DNA from: Fibrobacteraceae bacterium
GTDB taxonomy: Bacteria; Fibrobacterota; Fibrobacteria; Fibrobacterales; Fibrobacteraceae
DNA: 64,000 nt
NCBI GenBank assembly: GCA_017625775.1
Contig: JAGAKE010000015.1
Location: forward strand, 1-64,000
Direction: 5' to 3'
The notes below the pieces were generated by a model. The model was not told where the DNA came from. It saw only the letters and a list, made by a program, of their open reading frames with translations, and did not search any database. Position 1 is the first letter of the stretch. Each line of letters starts with the position of its first letter. The position numbers and the translations under genes were made by a program. Shown here in pieces: positions 60,737 through 64,000 of this stretch.

Positions 60737-61996
60737 ATGGATTCATTACAGAATTTAGCGGATGTTTTGGCTAGTCAGGCAAGGAGTGCTTCCGGGAATT
60801 TGCGGACTTTGTCTGAAAATTCTAGAAAGGCTGTTCTTCTTCGAACCGCAGAACTTTTGCGTGAAAAGAAATCTGAAATTTTTGAAAAGAATCGCTTGGA
60901 TTTAGAAAATAACAAAGGGAAAATTTCAGATGCTATGCTAGATCGCCTGACTTTGAATGAAGCAAGGTTAGAAGCAATGGCTCGTGGAGTAGAGGAGATT
61001 GCGGAGTTTCCTACTCCAATTGGTAAGGTGCTTGAAAAAAGAACTCTTGCCAATGGAATTGAAATTTCTCGTGTGGCGGTGCCAATAGGTTCTGTATTTT
61101 TTATTTATGAAAGTCGCCCGAACGTGACGATTGATGGAGCGGCTCTTTGCTTTAAGGCTGGAAATGCTGTTATTTTGCGAGGCGGTAAAGAATCTATTTA
61201 TTCCTCTGGAATTTTAGCCGATATTTTTAGAATGGCTCTTCGTGAAAATGGTGTTGATGAAAATGCAGTTCAGTTAGTTGAAAATCCAGACCATGCTTTA
61301 GTTTCGCTTTTACTTCAAAAAAATGAAGAAATTGATTTGGTGATTCCGCGTGGAGGAGAACGCTTGATTCGGGCAGTTGTTGAACAGAGTAAAATTCCTG
61401 TAATCAAACATTTTAATGGGATTTGTCATGTTTATGTCGATAAGTCTGCCGATATGGAAAAGGCTCTTGCGATTGTAATGAATGCTAAAACCCAGAGAAC
61501 AGGTGTTTGTAATGCAATGGAATGTCTTTTGTTGCATAAGGAACTTTCTGATGAAAATGTAAATCGCATTGTAAAATCTCTTCAAGAAAAAGGTGTTGAA
61601 CTTTTTGGTGATGCTTATGCATGTGCACGCGTGCCAGACGTTCTTGATATTGGTGAAGAATCGAATTATCGGACAGAATATTTAGCGTTAAAAGCGAGCG
61701 TTCGTTTTGTAGATTCCGTAGAGCAGGCTTGCGAACATATTGAAAAGTATTCAAGTCGCCATACAGAAGCGGTTGTCGCTGAAGATGTTTCTGTTCAAGA
61801 TTATTTTGTTCAAAATGTAGATTCCTCTAGTGTGATGGTGAACGCCAGTACGCGTTTTGCCGATGGAGGAGAATATGGTCTTGGCGCAGAAGTCGGGATT
61901 TCAACGGATAAACTTCATGCCCGTGGCCCAATGGGTGTTGAAAGTCTTTGCACCTACAAGTGGATTTTACGTGGAAATGGTCAGGTGAGAGGCTGA
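60737..61996 (+). CDS. proA: Glutamate-5-semialdehyde dehydrogenase (gamma-glutamyl phosphate reductase)
   Basis: Second enzyme of proline synthesis, reducing gamma-glutamyl phosphate with NADPH. Family motifs: RVAVPIGSVFFIYESRPNVT, KAGNAVILRGGKES, VIPRGGERLI, and the catalytic Cys in NAKTQRTGVCNAMECLL. The end GLGAEVGISTDKLHARGPMG is intact. The ATG at 60737 (419 residues) has AAAAGGA six bases upstream. hisI follows after two bases. ProB is encoded far away at 12.5 kb. Confidence 0.96.
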   Translation: MDSLQNLADVLASQARSASGNLRTLSENSRKAVLLRTAELLREKKSEIFEKNRLDLENNKGKISDAMLDRLTLNEARLEAMARGVEEIAEFPTPIGKVLEKRTLANGIEISRVAVPIGSVFFIYESRPNVTIDGAALCFKAGNAVILRGGKESIYSSGILADIFRMALRENGVDENAVQLVENPDHALVSLLLQKNEEIDLVIPRGGERLIRAVVEQSKIPVIKHFNGICHVYVDKSADMEKALAIVMNAKTQRTGVCNAMECLLLHKELSDENVNRIVKSLQEKGVELFGDAYACARVPDVLDIGEESNYRTEYLALKASVRFVDSVEQACEHIEKYSSRHTEAVVAEDVSVQDYFVQNVDSSSVMVNASTRFADGGEYGLGAEVGISTDKLHARGPMGVESLCTYKWILRGNGQVRG

Positions 61997-61998
61997 TT

Positions 61999-62346
61999 AT
62001 GATTTTTGAAGAGCTAATTAAAGAAATTAAGTTTGATGTAGAATTTGATGGCGTAAAACTAGCGCCTGCGATTGTTCAGGATGCCGAAAAAGGCGATGTG
62101 CTGATGATGGCATGGATGGATAAAGAGGCTTTGCGCCGCACTCACGAATGTGGTGAAATGGTGTTTTGGAGTAGAAGCCGCAAAGAATATTGGCATAAAG
62201 GCGATACGAGCGGCAATGTAATGACTGTTGTGGAATGGGCTACTGATTGTGATAGCGACGCCTTATTATTTAAGGTAAAAATGCAAGGAACGCAGGTGGC
62301 TTGCCACACAGGAGCTAGAAGTTGCTTTTTTAAAAAGCCAGAATAG
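61999..62346 (+). CDS. hisI: Phosphoribosyl-AMP cyclohydrolase
   Basis: Third step of histidine synthesis: zinc/magnesium enzyme that opens the adenine ring of PR-AMP. DVLMMAWMDKEALRRTHECG, FWSRSRKEYWHKGDTSGN and the metal-binding DCDSDALLFKV with CHTGARSCFF are complete. It is the single-domain form (115 residues), without fused PR-ATP pyrophosphatase. The ATG at 61999 has GAGAGG upstream. It is cotranscribed with proA. Confidence 0.96.
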   Translation: MIFEELIKEIKFDVEFDGVKLAPAIVQDAEKGDVLMMAWMDKEALRRTHECGEMVFWSRSRKEYWHKGDTSGNVMTVVEWATDCDSDALLFKVKMQGTQVACHTGARSCFFKKPE

Positions 62347-62410
62347 TTGATTTTAAAGGTTTTTTATAGAAAAGAATGTTTTCTCTTTTTTTTGAAAATT
62401 CAATCTTTTC

Positions 62411-62416
62411 TATATT
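62411..62416 (+). promoter_or_regulatory. -10 element of aspS
   Basis: TATATT about 34 bases before the ATG; a GAGG at about 62437 serves as ribosome-binding site. No clear -35 was found. Confidence 0.45.
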
Positions 62417-62449
62417 TCGGACGCAAATTTTATTTTGAGGTTTTCTGTT

Positions 62450-64000
62450 ATGAAGAAACGTACGCACAATTGTGGCGCTTTGCGCTTAGAAAATGTGGGT
62501 GAAAAAGTTACTCTTTCAGGTTGGGTTGACCGTCGTCGTGATTTAGGTGGCGTTATTTTTGTCGATTTGCGTGATAAGTATGGCAAAACTCAAGTGGTGT
62601 TTGACCCAGAACGTAATGCTGAAGTTCATAAAATTGCAGATCAGCTTCGCAATGAGTATGTGATTACCGTTTGTGGTGAAGTTCAAAAACGCCCGGAAGG
62701 CATGACAAACGATAAGCTTGCTACAGGTCAGATTGATGTAAAAATTGACGAAATCGAAATTTTGAATGCGTCAGAAAATCCTCCACTTGCGATTAATGAC
62801 CCGAAGGAAGAATGTAAAGAAAACGATGATTTGCGTTTGCGTTATCGTTATTTGGATCTTCGTCGCCCATGGATTCAGAAGAATTTGATTTTGAAAAGCA
62901 AGTTCTTGAAAGAAGTTTATGCGTTCTTCTATAATAATGAATTTGAAAACATTGAAACACCGGTTCTTTGTAAAAGTACTCCGGAGGGCGCTCGCGATTA
63001 CTTGGTCCCAAGCCGTGTGAATGCCGGTAAGTTCTATGCTTTGCCTCAAAGCCCGCAACAGTACAAGCAGCTTTTGATGATTGCCGGTATGGACCGTTAT
63101 TTCCAAGTGGCAAAGTGTTTCCGCGATGAAGATTTGCGTGCAGACCGCCAACCGGAATTTACTCAAATTGACGTTGAAATGTCTTTTGTAGAACAAGACG
63201 ATGTAATGGGACTTTTCGATAAGTTTGTTACAGAAGTTCTTGGTAAGGTTTGGAACTTTGAACCACCTAAAAACATTCGTCGCATGCAGTATGCTGAAGC
63301 CATGCTAAAGTATGGTTCCGATAAACCAGACTTACGTTTTGATTTGGAAATTCATGATGTTTCTGAAATTGGCGCTCAAAGTGAATTTGGCGTTTTCAAA
63401 AATGTGGTGAATGCTGGTGGTAAAATTCGCGGTATTGCTGCTAAAGGTTGCTTAGATTTTACTCGCAAGCAAATTGATGATTTGACTAATTATGTTGGTC
63501 GTTATGGCGCTAAAGGCCTTGTCTGGATGCGCGTTAAAGAAAATAATGAGGTTGAAACTCAGGTTGGAAAATTCTTTACGACAGAACAGCTCAACGCTTT
63601 ACGTGATGCCGTTCATGCTGAAAATGGCGACATGATGTTCTTCATTGCTGGTCCAGAAAAAATTGCAGCAACAGCAATGGGACAACTTCGTTTAGAAATT
63701 GCTCGCATTAAAGGTTTGTTAGATCCAAACCGTCGTGAATTTGTATGGATTACTGAATTCCCTATGTTTGAATACAGTGAAACCGAGGGTCGCTACATGG
63801 CAATGCACCATCCATTTACAAGCCCTATGCCAGAACATTTAGATATGATGCTTTCTGGTAATTTAAAGGATTGTAAAGCTCAGGCTTATGACCTTGTTTT
63901 AAATGGTGTTGAAATCGGTGGCGGTTCTATCCGTATTCACAATCCAGAAGTTCAAGAAAAAGTATTCCGCTTGCTTGGCTTAACAGAAGAACAAGTTCAA
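62450..64000 (+). CDS. aspS: Aspartate-tRNA ligase (partial, 3' end outside the window)
   Basis: Class II tRNA synthetase. The bacterial N-terminal OB-fold begins RTHNCGALRLENVGE and has SGWVDRRRDLGGVIFVDLRD. Motif 2 is FRDEDLRADRQPEFTQIDVE. The bacterial GAD insertion follows (YGSDKPDLRFDLEIHDV), and near the window end GGGSIRIHNPEVQEK leads to motif 3, which is cut off. 517 codons are present of about 590. No stop occurs in the visible part. Confidence 0.97.
   Translation, partial: MKKRTHNCGALRLENVGEKVTLSGWVDRRRDLGGVIFVDLRDKYGKTQVVFDPERNAEVHKIADQLRNEYVITVCGEVQKRPEGMTNDKLATGQIDVKIDEIEILNASENPPLAINDPKEECKENDDLRLRYRYLDLRRPWIQKNLILKSKFLKEVYAFFYNNEFENIETPVLCKSTPEGARDYLVPSRVNAGKFYALPQSPQQYKQLLMIAGMDRYFQVAKCFRDEDLRADRQPEFTQIDVEMSFVEQDDVMGLFDKFVTEVLGKVWNFEPPKNIRRMQYAEAMLKYGSDKPDLRFDLEIHDVSEIGAQSEFGVFKNVVNAGGKIRGIAAKGCLDFTRKQIDDLTNYVGRYGAKGLVWMRVKENNEVETQVGKFFTTEQLNALRDAVHAENGDMMFFIAGPEKIAATAMGQLRLEIARIKGLLDPNRREFVWITEFPMFEYSETEGRYMAMHHPFTSPMPEHLDMMLSGNLKDCKAQAYDLVLNGVEIGGGSIRIHNPEVQEKVFRLLGLTEEQVQ

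Noticed and set aside
1-64000. CRISPR array or reverse transcriptase gene
   Set aside because: No regularly spaced repeats and no RT motifs (such as YxDD in a suitable protein) were found.

Overview
The window looks like the chromosome of a member of the Fibrobacterota, probably an uncultured gut or rumen relative of Fibrobacter. The main reason is five genes carrying six copies of the domain named after Fibrobacter succinogenes (FISUMP, Fib_succ_major), several with a lipoprotein signal and Ser-rich linkers. A cytosolic GH8 exo-oligoxylanase-like enzyme and a Gram-negative envelope gene set agree with this. The DNA is AT-rich (about 40 % G+C by eye, not computed). No gene names the species.

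Layout. 1-240: end of an IS3-family element. 425-24,000: ordinary core genes: nadB, a PpiD/SurA-like foldase, tRNA-Glu, der-plsY-gpsA, murA-RDD, rapA-proB, mntP-epimerase, an NfeD-FloA membrane operon, gatA with a DUF4321 gene, ung with a THUMP-like methyltransferase, a MORN-FISUMP lipoprotein and GH8. 24,000-34,300: an accessory region with a broken DUF4143 ATPase, an intact relative, two PD-(D/E)XK-type proteins, an Rpn-type nuclease, three FISUMP genes, direct and inverted repeats and a truncated ACT-domain gene. 34,448-48,581: respiratory complex I, nuoB to nuoN in canonical order but without nuoA. 48,695-52,308: ispF followed directly by a restriction-modification cassette with two C5-cytosine methyltransferases around an HpaII-like endonuclease. 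52,392-60,710: envelope genes, namely a LysM lytic transglycosylase operon with tiny genes, a Wza-type export protein, a FISUMP lipoprotein, a glycosyltransferase and a Wzi-like barrel. 60,737-64,000: proA, hisI and the first 517 codons of aspS.

How the genes work together. PlsY and GpsA share the glycerol-3-phosphate step of phospholipid synthesis. ProB (12.5 kb) and ProA (60.7 kb) are the first two proline-pathway enzymes but are encoded apart. The nuo genes overlap or nearly touch and should form one transcript. The Wza-like, glycosyltransferase and Wzi-like genes point to surface polysaccharide export.

Most interesting points. (1) The FISUMP gene at 29,388 changes abruptly in base composition at its last 62 codons. 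This segment has the C-type-lectin layout of diversity-generating-retroelement variable regions and is followed by a GC-rich hairpin just after the stop codon. No reverse transcriptase or template is visible here, so any such element would have to act in trans. (2) Several genes (der, rapA, a glycosyltransferase, a FISUMP lipoprotein) have a -10-like hexamer exactly seven bases before an ATG and no Shine-Dalgarno sequence, suggesting leaderless mRNAs. (3) The M-R-M cassette has two cytosine methyltransferases. (4) A ~100-bp element with conserved pairing occurs as direct repeats on both sides of the Rpn gene. (5) Complex I lacks nuoA and has unusual tails on several subunits.
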